Positions 18,654-27,200 of a stretch of DNA of 38,063 nucleotides are shown here, piece by piece (position 1 is the first letter of the stretch; every line of letters starts with the position of its first letter). The stretch covers positions 502,705 to 540,767 of the forward strand of contig NZ_AYWO01000001.1 in assembly GCF_000502955.1 (NCBI RefSeq). Direction: 5' to 3'. This stretch comes from Mesorhizobium sp. LNHC252B00 (GTDB lineage Bacteria > Pseudomonadota > Alphaproteobacteria > Rhizobiales > Rhizobiaceae). Both the position numbers and the translations under genes were made by a program. Below the pieces are notes generated by a model, which was not told where the DNA came from, did no database searches, and saw nothing but the letters and a program-made list of their open reading frames with translations.

Positions 18654-19891
18654 GGCTTCACCCAACTCCATTGGGTGACCGGCATGGCCGGCCGCCATGC
18701 CTGCATCGATCCGACGGGCGAAGCGCGGGATATGGCGATCCGGGTAAGGTCGCCGCCGAGCTTTGTATGCTGGGCAAGAAGCAGGGCTTCCATCTCCAGC
18801 GTCACCGCATTGGCAACGAGGCGGCCGCCGGCGCGCAAGGCCTTGATGGCGGCGTTCAAGACGCCGGTGTCGCTGCCGCCACCGCCGATGAAGATCGCGT
18901 CAGGTGTCTCCAGCCTGGCAAGCGCCTTGGGCGCGCTGCCTTCCACCACGACAAGGCCGGGAACGCCACAGGCGGTCGCGTTGCGGCCGATGCGGGCGGC
19001 GCGGATCGGGTCGGCCTCGATGGCGATGGCGCGCATCGAGGGGTGGGCCAGCATCCATTCGATGCCGATGGAACCGGAGCCGGCGCCGATGTCCCACAGC
19101 AATTCGCTACGCCTCGGCGCCAGAGCCGACAGGGTGACGGCACGGATTTCGCGCTTGGTGATCTGGCCGTCATGGTCGAACAGATGATCGGCAAGGCCTG
19201 ATGTGAGCGGCAGCACGCGCGCTTGCGGGCTAGGATCAATCTCGATAGCCAGCACGTTGAGTGGATTGATGTTTTCGAGGTCGAAGGCGTCGGCGCGGGC
19301 CGTGCGCCAATTCTCGTTTGGCCCGCCCAGCGCCTCCAGGACAGTCAGCGGCGAGGCACCGAAGTCGAGTTCGGTGAGCAGGCGAGCGATTGCCGCAGGG
19401 GCTTCGGCATCCGAGGTCAGCGCCAGGATGCGGGCGTCCGGCTGCAGCAGCGGCCGGATCAGGTCGATCGGTCGGCCATGCAGCGACACGGTCTCGATGT
19501 CCTGCAGCGCCCAGCCAAGCCTGGCGGCCGCCAGTGAAACGGCCGACGGGGCGGGAATGACATGCATCTCTTGGGGCTTGACCTTGCGGGCGAGGGTGGC
19601 GCCGACGCCGTGGAAGAAGGGGTCGCCGGAGGCGAGCACGCAGACGTTTTTGCCGGCAAGCGCCAGCACGTCGGCCATCTCGGCATCGAATGGAACCGGC
19701 CAGGGGCGCGCTTCGCCCTTGGCGAAGGATGCGACCAACGCCAGGTGCCGCTTGCCGCCGAAGATGATCTCCGCCTGCGCAATCCGCTGCTTGGCCTCGT
19801 CGCCGAGACCCGCTAAACCGTCCTCGCCGATACCGACGATGGTGAGCCATCGTGAGTTGACCCTGGCACCGTGCGGACGCTCAGCAGGCAT
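18650..19891 (-). CDS. cobL: Precorrin-6Y C(5,15)-methyltransferase (decarboxylating)
   Basis: 413 residues, bifunctional: an N-terminal CbiE-type tetrapyrrole methylase (WLTIVGIGEDGLAGLG near residue 15, VLASGDPFFHGVGATL near 90, IPAPSAVSLAAARLGW near 115) and a C-terminal CbiT-type Rossmann methylase (LLWDIGAGSGSIGIEWM near 250, IFIGGGGSD near 325). It methylates C-5 and C-15 and removes the C-12 acetate carboxyl. The start ATG at 19889-19891 lies on the palindrome CATG shared with the cobK start on the other strand, so the two genes diverge with overlapping start codons. Confidence 0.95.
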   Translation of the reverse strand: MPAERPHGARVNSRWLTIVGIGEDGLAGLGDEAKQRIAQAEIIFGGKRHLALVASFAKGEARPWPVPFDAEMADVLALAGKNVCVLASGDPFFHGVGATLARKVKPQEMHVIPAPSAVSLAAARLGWALQDIETVSLHGRPIDLIRPLLQPDARILALTSDAEAPAAIARLLTELDFGASPLTVLEALGGPNENWRTARADAFDLENINPLNVLAIEIDPSPQARVLPLTSGLADHLFDHDGQITKREIRAVTLSALAPRRSELLWDIGAGSGSIGIEWMLAHPSMRAIAIEADPIRAARIGRNATACGVPGLVVVEGSAPKALARLETPDAIFIGGGGSDTGVLNAAIKALRAGGRLVANAVTLEMEALLLAQHTKLGGDLTRIAISRASPVGSMQAWRPAMPVTQWSWVKP

Positions 19892-20669
19892 GATGACCCA
19901 CCGTATTCTGATCCTCGGCGGCACCGCTGAAGCCCGGCAACTGGCCGGAAAACTGGCGGCGCGTGCCTCGGTCACGCTGTCGCTGGCTGGCCGTACCGAG
20001 AGCCCTGTCGAACAGGGCGTGCCGGTGCGAACCGGAGGCTTTGGCGGTGCCGATGGATTGGCCGCCTATCTCAGGGAGATGCGCGTCGACCTGATGATCG
20101 ACGCCACGCATCCTTATGCGGCGCAGATCTCCGCCAATGCCGCGCAAGCCGCACGCGCGTCCGGCGTGCCGATCCTTGCCCTGCGACGCCCTGGCTGGGA
20201 GCCTGTCGAAGGCGACCGTTGGACGCTGGTCGATACGTTTGGCGATGCCGCGCAGGCGCTTGGGCCGTTGCCGCGCCGTGTCTTCCTTGCGCTCGGCCGG
20301 CAAGAGGTTGCGGTTTTCGAAGCCGCGCCCCAGCACCACTATCTCATTCGCAGTGTCGATCCGGTCGAGCCCACGTTGGCCGTGCCTGATGCCGAATATC
20401 TGTTGGCCCGTGGCCCGTTTCGCGAGCCCGATGAGCGCGCGCTGCTCGAAAAGCATCGCATCGAAGTCGTCGTGTCCAAGAACAGCGGCGGCGCGGCCAC
20501 ATACGGCAAGATCGCTGCGGCGCGGGCGCTTGGCCTCGACGTGGTCATGGTCCGACGGCCTGATCTGCCGGATGTCCCTTCGGCTGAAACCGTCGAAGCG
20601 CTGACCGCCATTGTTGATCAATTTGGGGTCGATCATTTTGTCGAGCCCGCTGCCGAACGCGGCGTGTAG
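19890..20669 (+). CDS. cobK: Precorrin-6A reductase
   Basis: About 259 residues (258 if the second of two adjacent ATGs is used). NADPH-dependent reduction of precorrin-6A to 6B. RILILGGTAEARQLAG at the start, DATHPYAAQISANA near residue 75, LALGRQEVAVF near 138 and VVSKNSGG near 200 are typical. It is the only cob gene on the plus strand: its start shares CATG with the cobL start, and its last 37 bp overlap the 3' end of cobJ on the opposite strand. A promoter, if separate, must therefore lie within the 5' part of cobL; none is obvious. Any minus-strand read-through from cobJ to cobL would be antisense to it. Confidence 0.95.
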   Translation: MMTHRILILGGTAEARQLAGKLAARASVTLSLAGRTESPVEQGVPVRTGGFGGADGLAAYLREMRVDLMIDATHPYAAQISANAAQAARASGVPILALRRPGWEPVEGDRWTLVDTFGDAAQALGPLPRRVFLALGRQEVAVFEAAPQHHYLIRSVDPVEPTLAVPDAEYLLARGPFREPDERALLEKHRIEVVVSKNSGGAATYGKIAAARALGLDVVMVRRPDLPDVPSAETVEALTAIVDQFGVDHFVEPAAERGV

Positions 20670-21397
20670 ACCAGCGCCGGCTTCTCCGCGCGCCTGATGA
20701 TCCGGGTTTCCGGCGAACCGATGATGATGCAGGTCGCCATGTCGGCCTTTTCAGCTTCGACATCGGCCAGCAGGTAGACCTCGATACGCTCGTCCGGGCG
20801 GCCGGCGGCGCGGCCGAAAATCACTGGCGTGGTGCCGGGCAGGATCGCGGTCAGGCATTCAAAGGCGCGGCCGAGCTGCCAGGGCCGCGCCTTGCTGATC
20901 GGGTTGTAGAGCGCGATGACGAAGCCGGCACCGGCCGCCGCCAGCAGGCGCAGCTCGATCAGCTCCCACGGCTTCAGATTGTCGGACAGCGAGATGGCAC
21001 AGAAATCATGGCCGAGCGGGGCGCCGATACGGGCGGCAACCGCGAGCATGGCGGTGATGCCGGGCACGACGGCGACATCGACCGCGCGCCATTCGGCCGG
21101 GCCAGCCTCGATCGCCTCGCAGACGGCCGCCGCCATGGCGAACACACCGGGATCGCCGCCGGAGACGACCGCAACATCGTGGCCCTCGGCGGCTTTGACC
21201 AATGCATCCTTGGAGCGGGCGAGCTCCTCGCGATTGTCGGAAGCGACGCGGGTCTGATCCGAGCGCAGTTCCAGCCGGTCGAGATAGGGTTTGTAGCCGT
21301 AAAAGAATTTGGCCTCGGCGACAGCGCGGCTGGCTTCCGGCGTGACCTGATCGGCATTGCCGGGGCCAAGGCCGATGACGGTGAGACGGCCACTCAT
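20633..21397 (-). CDS. cobJ: Precorrin-3B C(17)-methyltransferase
   Basis: 254 residues. Methylates C-17 and drives ring contraction of precorrin-3B. RLTVIGLGPGNADQVTPEA at the N-terminus, VVSGGDPGVFAMAAAV near residue 78, VVPGITAMLAVAARIGAPLG near 110 and IALYNPISKARPWQL near 155 identify CobJ/CbiH. Its start overlaps the cobI stop by 4 bp (ATGA). The final residues are encoded in a 37-bp region that also encodes the last residues of the convergent cobK. Confidence 0.96.
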   Translation of the reverse strand: MSGRLTVIGLGPGNADQVTPEASRAVAEAKFFYGYKPYLDRLELRSDQTRVASDNREELARSKDALVKAAEGHDVAVVSGGDPGVFAMAAAVCEAIEAGPAEWRAVDVAVVPGITAMLAVAARIGAPLGHDFCAISLSDNLKPWELIELRLLAAAGAGFVIALYNPISKARPWQLGRAFECLTAILPGTTPVIFGRAAGRPDERIEVYLLADVEAEKADMATCIIIGSPETRIIRRAEKPALVYTPRSAAGSTK

Positions 21398-22152
21398 GCT
21401 TTGCCTCCCAGGGCGCCGGGGCGGCCGGACCAGCCGGCGACCAGCACGATGGCGAAGTAGGGCGCCTTGTCATCCTGCTTGTCGGCAAGCTTCATGGACA
21501 CACTGCCAGCCATGGTGCCGCGCTCCACGTAGACGGCGCGCGTCAGCTTGCCGGTAGCTTCCAGAGCCCGCCTGATCTTGGGCAGGTTGCGGCCGACCTT
21601 CATGATGACGGCGGCATCTGTGTCGGCCAGCCGGCGTGTCAGCTCGAACTCGCTCATCGTGCCCGGCAGAACCGTCAGCACATCATCGCCCTGGACGATC
21701 GGGACACCAGTCTGCGACCAGCAGCCGGACATGGCGGTGACGCCAGGAATGACCTCGGTTGGAAAGCGATGGGCGAGCCGCACATGCAGATGCATGTATG
21801 AGCCGTAGAAAAGTGGGTCGCCCTCTGACAGCACGGCAACCATCCTGCCTGCCTGAAGGTGTTCGGCGACCTTCTCGGCCGAGTCCTCGTAGAATGCCGT
21901 GATCTGCGACCGATAGTCGTCGTGATCCTTGTCGATCTCTATGGTGACGGGATAGAGCAGCGGCAATTCCGTCATCTCGGGCCGGAACTGCGCTTCGACG
22001 ATGGCGCGTGCGTTGCTGTTGTTGCCGCGCTTGGCGAAGTACGCCACGACATCCGCCTCGGCCAAGACCCGCGCGGCCTTTAGCGTCAGCAGCTCAGGGT
22101 CGCCGGGACCGGTGCCGACGCCAACGAGACGACCTTTTGGGAGTGCGTTCAC
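21394..22152 (-). CDS. cobI: Precorrin-2 C(20)-methyltransferase
   Basis: 252 residues from a GTG start. Converts precorrin-2 to precorrin-3A. LVGVGTGPGDPELLTLKAAR near residue 10, VLSEGDPLFYGSYMHLH near 110, VIPGVTAMSGCWSQTG near 137 and VIMKVGRNLPKIRRAL near 190 are diagnostic of CobI/CbiL. The GTG at 22150-22152 overlaps the cobH TGA (GTGA, 4 bp); the longer open frame upstream does not resemble the family. Coupled to cobJ downstream by ATGA. Confidence 0.96.
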   Translation of the reverse strand: MNALPKGRLVGVGTGPGDPELLTLKAARVLAEADVVAYFAKRGNNSNARAIVEAQFRPEMTELPLLYPVTIEIDKDHDDYRSQITAFYEDSAEKVAEHLQAGRMVAVLSEGDPLFYGSYMHLHVRLAHRFPTEVIPGVTAMSGCWSQTGVPIVQGDDVLTVLPGTMSEFELTRRLADTDAAVIMKVGRNLPKIRRALEATGKLTRAVYVERGTMAGSVSMKLADKQDDKAPYFAIVLVAGWSGRPGALGGKA

Positions 22153-22787
22153 AGGCCCGGCCTCGCCAACGCATTGACCGCCGCGGCGGTCACGGCGCTG
22201 CCGCCGAGCCTGCCGCGAACAATGGCGTATGGCACGCCATAGGAATTCTCGGCCAAAGCATCCTTGGATTCGGCCGCACCAACGAAGCCGACCGGCATGC
22301 CGATGATGGCCGCCGGCTTCGGCGCGCCGTCGCGCAGTTTTTCCAGCAAATAGAACAGCGCGGTCGGCGCATTGCCGATGGCGACCACTGACCCCGCCAT
22401 GCGCTCGCCCCACAGGTCGATCGCGGCGGCGGAACGGGTGTTGCCGATCGCTTTGGCGATGTCGGGCGTGCGCGGGTCACGCAAGGTGCAGATCACCTCG
22501 TTGCCGGCCGGCAACCGGGCGCGGGTAACGCCATGCGAGACCATTTCCGCGTCGCAGAAAATCTGCGCGCCCGCCGCCAAAGCGGCGCGCGCGGCGGCAA
22601 CGAAATCCGTGGAGAACACAAAACGACCTGATGCTTCGACCTGGCCGCAGGCATGGATCATGCGGACGGCGACATCGGCCTCGGCTTCGGAGAAGCGCGA
22701 CAGATCAGCCTCGGCGCGGATGATCGCGAAGGAGCGCTCGTATATCGCCGTGCCGTCATGGATATAGTCGTAGGCGGCCATGCTCAT
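22149..22787 (-). CDS. cobH: Precorrin-8X methylmutase
   Basis: 212 residues. Moves the methyl group from C-11 to C-12 of precorrin-8X to give hydrogenobyrinic acid. YDYIHDGTAIYERSFAIIR near the start, RMIHACGQVEA near residue 45 (its His is the catalytic residue in the family), FCDAEMVSHGVTR near 80 and GNAPTALFYLLE near 140 are typical. The ATG at 22787 overlaps the cobG stop by 4 bp, so that start is preferred over a longer one within cobG. Confidence 0.96.
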   Translation of the reverse strand: MSMAAYDYIHDGTAIYERSFAIIRAEADLSRFSEAEADVAVRMIHACGQVEASGRFVFSTDFVAAARAALAAGAQIFCDAEMVSHGVTRARLPAGNEVICTLRDPRTPDIAKAIGNTRSAAAIDLWGERMAGSVVAIGNAPTALFYLLEKLRDGAPKPAAIIGMPVGFVGAAESKDALAENSYGVPYAIVRGRLGGSAVTAAAVNALARPGL

Positions 22788-24268
22788 TCCTGTTGGTAAG
22801 TTCGGGCCTGTCGGTAAGCCTCGGCGATAGCGGCCGGCCCGAGCCTTGTCAGGCAAGCAGCGGCGGTCTCGCCTTGATATCGTGCGCTGCGGATCATTGC
22901 CGCGACGCGGCTGATGCCGCGCGCGGCGTCATAGCCCGGCCTGTAGCCGGCAGGAAGAGCCTTTGCCGTCGCGTTCACGACAAGTCCGGCTCCGTTTTCG
23001 CCGCCGACCAGAGTGAGGGCTGCCTTGCCTGCGTGGGCGCAGCCCTTGGCGCAGCCTGAAATATGCAGTGTGAAGTCGAGAATGTCGGCGTTTTCGGCGG
23101 CGATCGTCTCGGCGATGTCGCGCGTGGCGATCCGGCCGGAGGCGCAGGCCGGCGTGCCAGGACAAGCGGCAATGCGGGTGCGCGGGTCGGCGGGGGAAGT
23201 AACGAAGCCGAGGGTGGCGGCGGTGTCTTGGAGGGGCTGGCTGGCGGCTGTTGGTTGGCCGAGGAGAAGCAGGGCGCGGCCGGGGGCGAGGCGGATTTCG
23301 GTTGTGCCGAGGGTGAGGGCGTTTTGGGCAAGGGTGATGATCTTGTCGGCTGGCATGCTGCCGTAGGGGAGGCCGATGCCGAGGGCGATGGCGTGGCTTA
23401 AGTTGAAGAAGCCAATTGGCCGGCGAGAGTGCTCTACGGCGCCCCCCTCTGTCCTGCCGGACATCTCCCCCTCAAGGGGGGAGATCGCGCTCCCGTCTTT
23501 GCTTTCGCCAATCACCAATGTTGAACTGCGGGCGCGGACAGCGAAGCTGCTAATCTCCCCCCTTGAGGGGGAGATGTCCGGCAGGACAGAGGGGGGCGCC
23601 ATAGAATGCCAACCTGCGAGAGAAGCCAACTGCCTCTCCGACAAATCCCTCGCGCGCGCCTCGCGGCCTTTCTCGGCAACCATCCTGAGCACGGCAACAG
23701 CAATATCGTGTGCCGTATCATCTTCCACCGCGACAAGCCGCTTCGCATTCTGCCCATCGCCCGCGACAGACACCTGCCAGCGAACTCCCGCATCGGTCCG
23801 CATCGCAACAAGCCTGACGTCGGCCGTCACCGCATTCAGCGTCAGTTGTCCGCCGCCATCCACGACAACCGAAATCTTCGGGCCGAGCCGTTGCGTCAGC
23901 CCGGCCTCTTCGACCGCTGCCCTGATCCGTTGCGCCAATGGCAGGGGATCGGCGATCTCCTGAGGATCGATGCCGGCCAACGGCCCGGTCTCGACCGGCA
24001 CGCCGGTGCGCACCGCGATTCCCAGCGCATCGACCTCCGCCGCCAGCACGGTTGCGCTTTCCGCCGTCAGGCCGCGTATCTGCAGGCTGCCGCGCGCGGT
24101 AACTTCCATGATGCCATTGCCAAGCCGCAATGCGGATTCGGCCAGTCCGATCAAAAACTTCGGCGACAATCCTCCCGCGACCGGGTTGAGCCGCACCAAC
24201 AAGCCGTCGCCGGTCTGCATAGGTGCCGACAGAGCTGGGCAGGCGCCACGACGTGAGAAGGCGTTCAT
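22784..24268 (-). CDS. cobG: Precorrin-3B synthase, with an in-frame palindromic insert
   Basis: 494 residues. Monooxygenase of the aerobic cobalamin pathway, related to nitrite/sulfite reductases. Half-domain 1 covers about residues 1-215 (DGLLVRLNPVAGG, MEVTARGSLQIRG), half-domain 2 about 285-494, with the 4Fe-4S cysteine pattern CPGTPACASG and SGCAKGCAH. Residues about 223-277 are encoded by a palindromic repeat (see 23438-23600) and read PPSVLPDISPSRGE ... EGEMSGRTEGGA; they are not part of the family fold and sit between the two halves. This makes the protein longer than the roughly 460 residues I expect for the family. The start overlaps the cobN stop by 4 bp. Presence of cobG argues for the oxygen-dependent route. 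Confidence 0.94.
   Translation of the reverse strand: MNAFSRRGACPALSAPMQTGDGLLVRLNPVAGGLSPKFLIGLAESALRLGNGIMEVTARGSLQIRGLTAESATVLAAEVDALGIAVRTGVPVETGPLAGIDPQEIADPLPLAQRIRAAVEEAGLTQRLGPKISVVVDGGGQLTLNAVTADVRLVAMRTDAGVRWQVSVAGDGQNAKRLVAVEDDTAHDIAVAVLRMVAEKGREARARDLSERQLASLAGWHSMAPPSVLPDISPSRGEISSFAVRARSSTLVIGESKDGSAISPLEGEMSGRTEGGAVEHSRRPIGFFNLSHAIALGIGLPYGSMPADKIITLAQNALTLGTTEIRLAPGRALLLLGQPTAASQPLQDTAATLGFVTSPADPRTRIAACPGTPACASGRIATRDIAETIAAENADILDFTLHISGCAKGCAHAGKAALTLVGGENGAGLVVNATAKALPAGYRPGYDAARGISRVAAMIRSARYQGETAAACLTRLGPAAIAEAYRQARTYQQE
23438..23600. repeat. Palindromic repeat element, copy A, inside cobG
   Basis: Perfect 48-bp inverted arms at 23438-23485 and 23553-23600 flank a 67-bp centre. 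Each arm starts with GGCGCCCCCCTCTGTCCTGC and contains its own inner hairpin (ATCTCCCC ... GGGGAGAT with a TCAA-containing loop). The centre contains GCTTTCGCCAAT at 23501-23512, also found in copies B and C. The whole element is open in the cobG frame. Sequence unlike any cob gene family conservation, so it is an insertion. Confidence 0.93.
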
Positions 24269-27200
24269 GCCGCCACCCCAAGCGCTTCCGCCTCGGCAAT
24301 CAGGGCCGTGAGATCGTCGTCTATGGAATTGCGCAAGGGATGCCAGAGGCCACGCCGGCGCGCCGACAGCAAGCGCTCGGCGATGACTTTTGCGGCGGCG
24401 GGGTTCTCGCGCAGGATGAAAGCGCGGACGGCTGGATCGCCGACATACGCATCATGAACGGCCTCGATCAGCGTTCCCGATATGGCATGAGTGGTTTCGG
24501 CGAAGCCGACCAGCCGGTCGACGGTCTCGGCGAATTCGGAGGCGCCACGCGGGCCGTGGCGCATCTGGCCCGATATGAAGCGCGGATTGACGGCGCGGGC
24601 GCGCACGACGCGGGCCACCGCCTCGCCAACCGAGCGCGGCTTCGGTTTTTGCGGGTCCGTGGTGTCGAGCACGATGACGTCGGCGTTCCTGCCCAACGTT
24701 GCGAGGGCTGCCGAAAAGCCGCCGATGAAGGCGACATCGGCGGAGCCTTCGAGAATGTCGCGGCCTGGATCGTCGCCGGTGTGGACGAGAAGATCCGCTT
24801 CGGCGATGCGACCCTCGAAGGCGCCAGGGGCCGAGATGCCTTCGCCCTCGGCGCCGCCATAGGCATGCGAGGTCGCGTCGAGATAGGCGCGGCCGACCTC
24901 TTCGCGCACTCCCCAATCGCCGGAGGACAAAAGATCCTCGACGCCGGCGCCATAGGTGCCGGGCGAGGTGCCGAAAATGCGTGGGCTGACCTTGCCATCG
25001 GCGCGGGTCCTCGCCGCGAGCGGGTTTTCCGAATCCTCCTCGTCACGCGCGGCAACGGCGTTGGCGGCGGCATCGATCAGTGCGATCTGGGTCGGGAACA
25101 TGTCGCGAAACAGGCCTGATATGCGCCAGGTGACGTCGACACGTGGGCGGCCAAGCGTGGCCGGCGGCAGCACTTCGATGCCGGTGATACGGCCGGTCGC
25201 AGGGTCCCATTGCGGCCGGCAGCCCATCAGCGCCAGCCCTTGCGCGATCTCCTCGCCGCCGGTGCGCAGCGAAGCCGAGCCCCAGAGATCGATGACCAGC
25301 GAGCGCGGCCAGTCGCCATGCGATTGCATGTAACCGCGTACTACCTCCTCCGCTGCCGCTCGGCCCAGATCATAGGCGGTCGGCGTCGGCATGGTGCGCG
25401 GGTCCGACGTGAACAGGTTGCGGCCGGTGGGCAAGACGTCCGAGCGTCCCCGCGCGGGCGCGCCGGCCGGACCGGCCTTGACGTGGCGGCCATCGAGCGC
25501 CGCTAGCAATGCCGCCTTCTCCGCGTCAGCACTTTGGCGGCGCATGGCGTCGGGCTCGTCCTCGGGGGCGCGGCCGTAGATGTGCAGCCCGTCCTTGATG
25601 GCGAAATCCTTGAGGTCGCAGAGCCAGGCGTCAATGCGGCGCAGCGCTTCGTCGGGCGCGTCGGTCGTTGCGACGCCGGCTTCGGAGGCGAGGCCGGTCT
25701 TCTGCGCGGCGTCGACGATCAGCTTGGCCAGGCGGTCACGGCGGCGGCGGTCGAGCCCGTCGGCCTGGGCATATTCGTCGACCAACCGCTCGAGCTTATG
25801 TTGATTCTCGTCCAGCCCGGCACCGGTCAGTGGCGGCGGCAGATGGCCAAGGGTGACGGCGGCAATGCGCCGCTTGGCCTGTGCCGCTTCGCCGGGGTTG
25901 GAGACGATGAACGGATAGATGACGGGCAAGGGACCGGTGACGATCTCGGGAAAGCAGTTTTCCGACAGGGCAACCGTCTTGCCCGGCAGCCATTCCAGCG
26001 TGCCATGCGCGCCGACATGGACCAGCGCATGAACGCCGAGCGATTTGCGCAGCCACAAGCCGAAGGCGATCAGAGCATGGCGCGGCGGGAGCGTCGGGTC
26101 GTGATAGTCGGCGCGGCGGTCGGTCGAGCGGCCACGGTCGGGGGCGAGTGCCACGGTAATGTTGCCGAAGGTGGCGGCACGGAAGGGGAATTTGGCGAAG
26201 GTAGGCGCCTGAGCACCCCCCTCTGTCCTGCCGGACATCTCCCCCGCAAGGGGGGAGATTGACCTGTCATCTGCGCTTTCGCTAATCTCAAACGTTGGAG
26301 GAGAGGTGCAGGCGACGGCACTGCCAATCTCCCCCCTTGCGGGGGAGATGTCCGGCAGGACAGAGGGGGGTGCCTCACACCAACCTGTCTCGCCTTCTGC
26401 CTTCCCCCAAGCCGCCTCCATGGCAGCGACAGCCGCAGCCGGCAGGCTCTTGGAGAAGTCCAGATAATCCTCCAGCCCCAGCCCATCTTTGCTACCTTCA
26501 AGAAGCCCTAGCAACCCACGCGGCGTCTCCGGAATTCCGTCAACTCCATAGCCCTGTTCTTTGAGGTCATGCAGCATCGCCAACACGCTGGACGGCACGT
26601 CGAGGCCGACGGCGTAGCCGGTGCGGCCGGGGGCGCTCGGATAATCCGGGATCAGGACGGCGAGCTTGCGCCCGGCGCGTGGCGTCTGCTGCAGGCGGAT
26701 GAAGGCCGCGACGCGGTCCGCGACTTGCGCCACACGATCCGCTTCAGGCCGGTTGGCGAAGGCGCGATGGCCAAGCGCGGGATCGATCTCGCTTTCGCCC
26801 TTGAAGGAAATGGCGCCGGCGAGGATGCGGCCGTCGAGCTCGGGCAGCACGACATGCATGGCAAGGTCGGCGGGGGCGAGGCCGCGCTGGTTGTTCTGCC
26901 AGATGTCGCGTCGGGTGGTGGCGACGATGACCTGGAAGACGGGCACGCCGGCGCGGTCGAACAGGGTTTCGATGCCGGGCTCCGCGCCGGACGCGAAAGC
27001 GGTAGCGGTGATGAGGGCGGCGGGTTTTAGTGCGGGGAGCGCGGTTTCCACGAACGCCAGGGATGCCGGATCCTTGAGGCTGGAGACGAAGATGGGGACC
27101 GGGGCGATGCCGCGCTGGCGGAGCGCCTCAAACAGGGCGTCGATGGGCGCGACATCGGCGGCCAGCAGCATCGAACGGTAGAACAAGATAGGCACGACTG

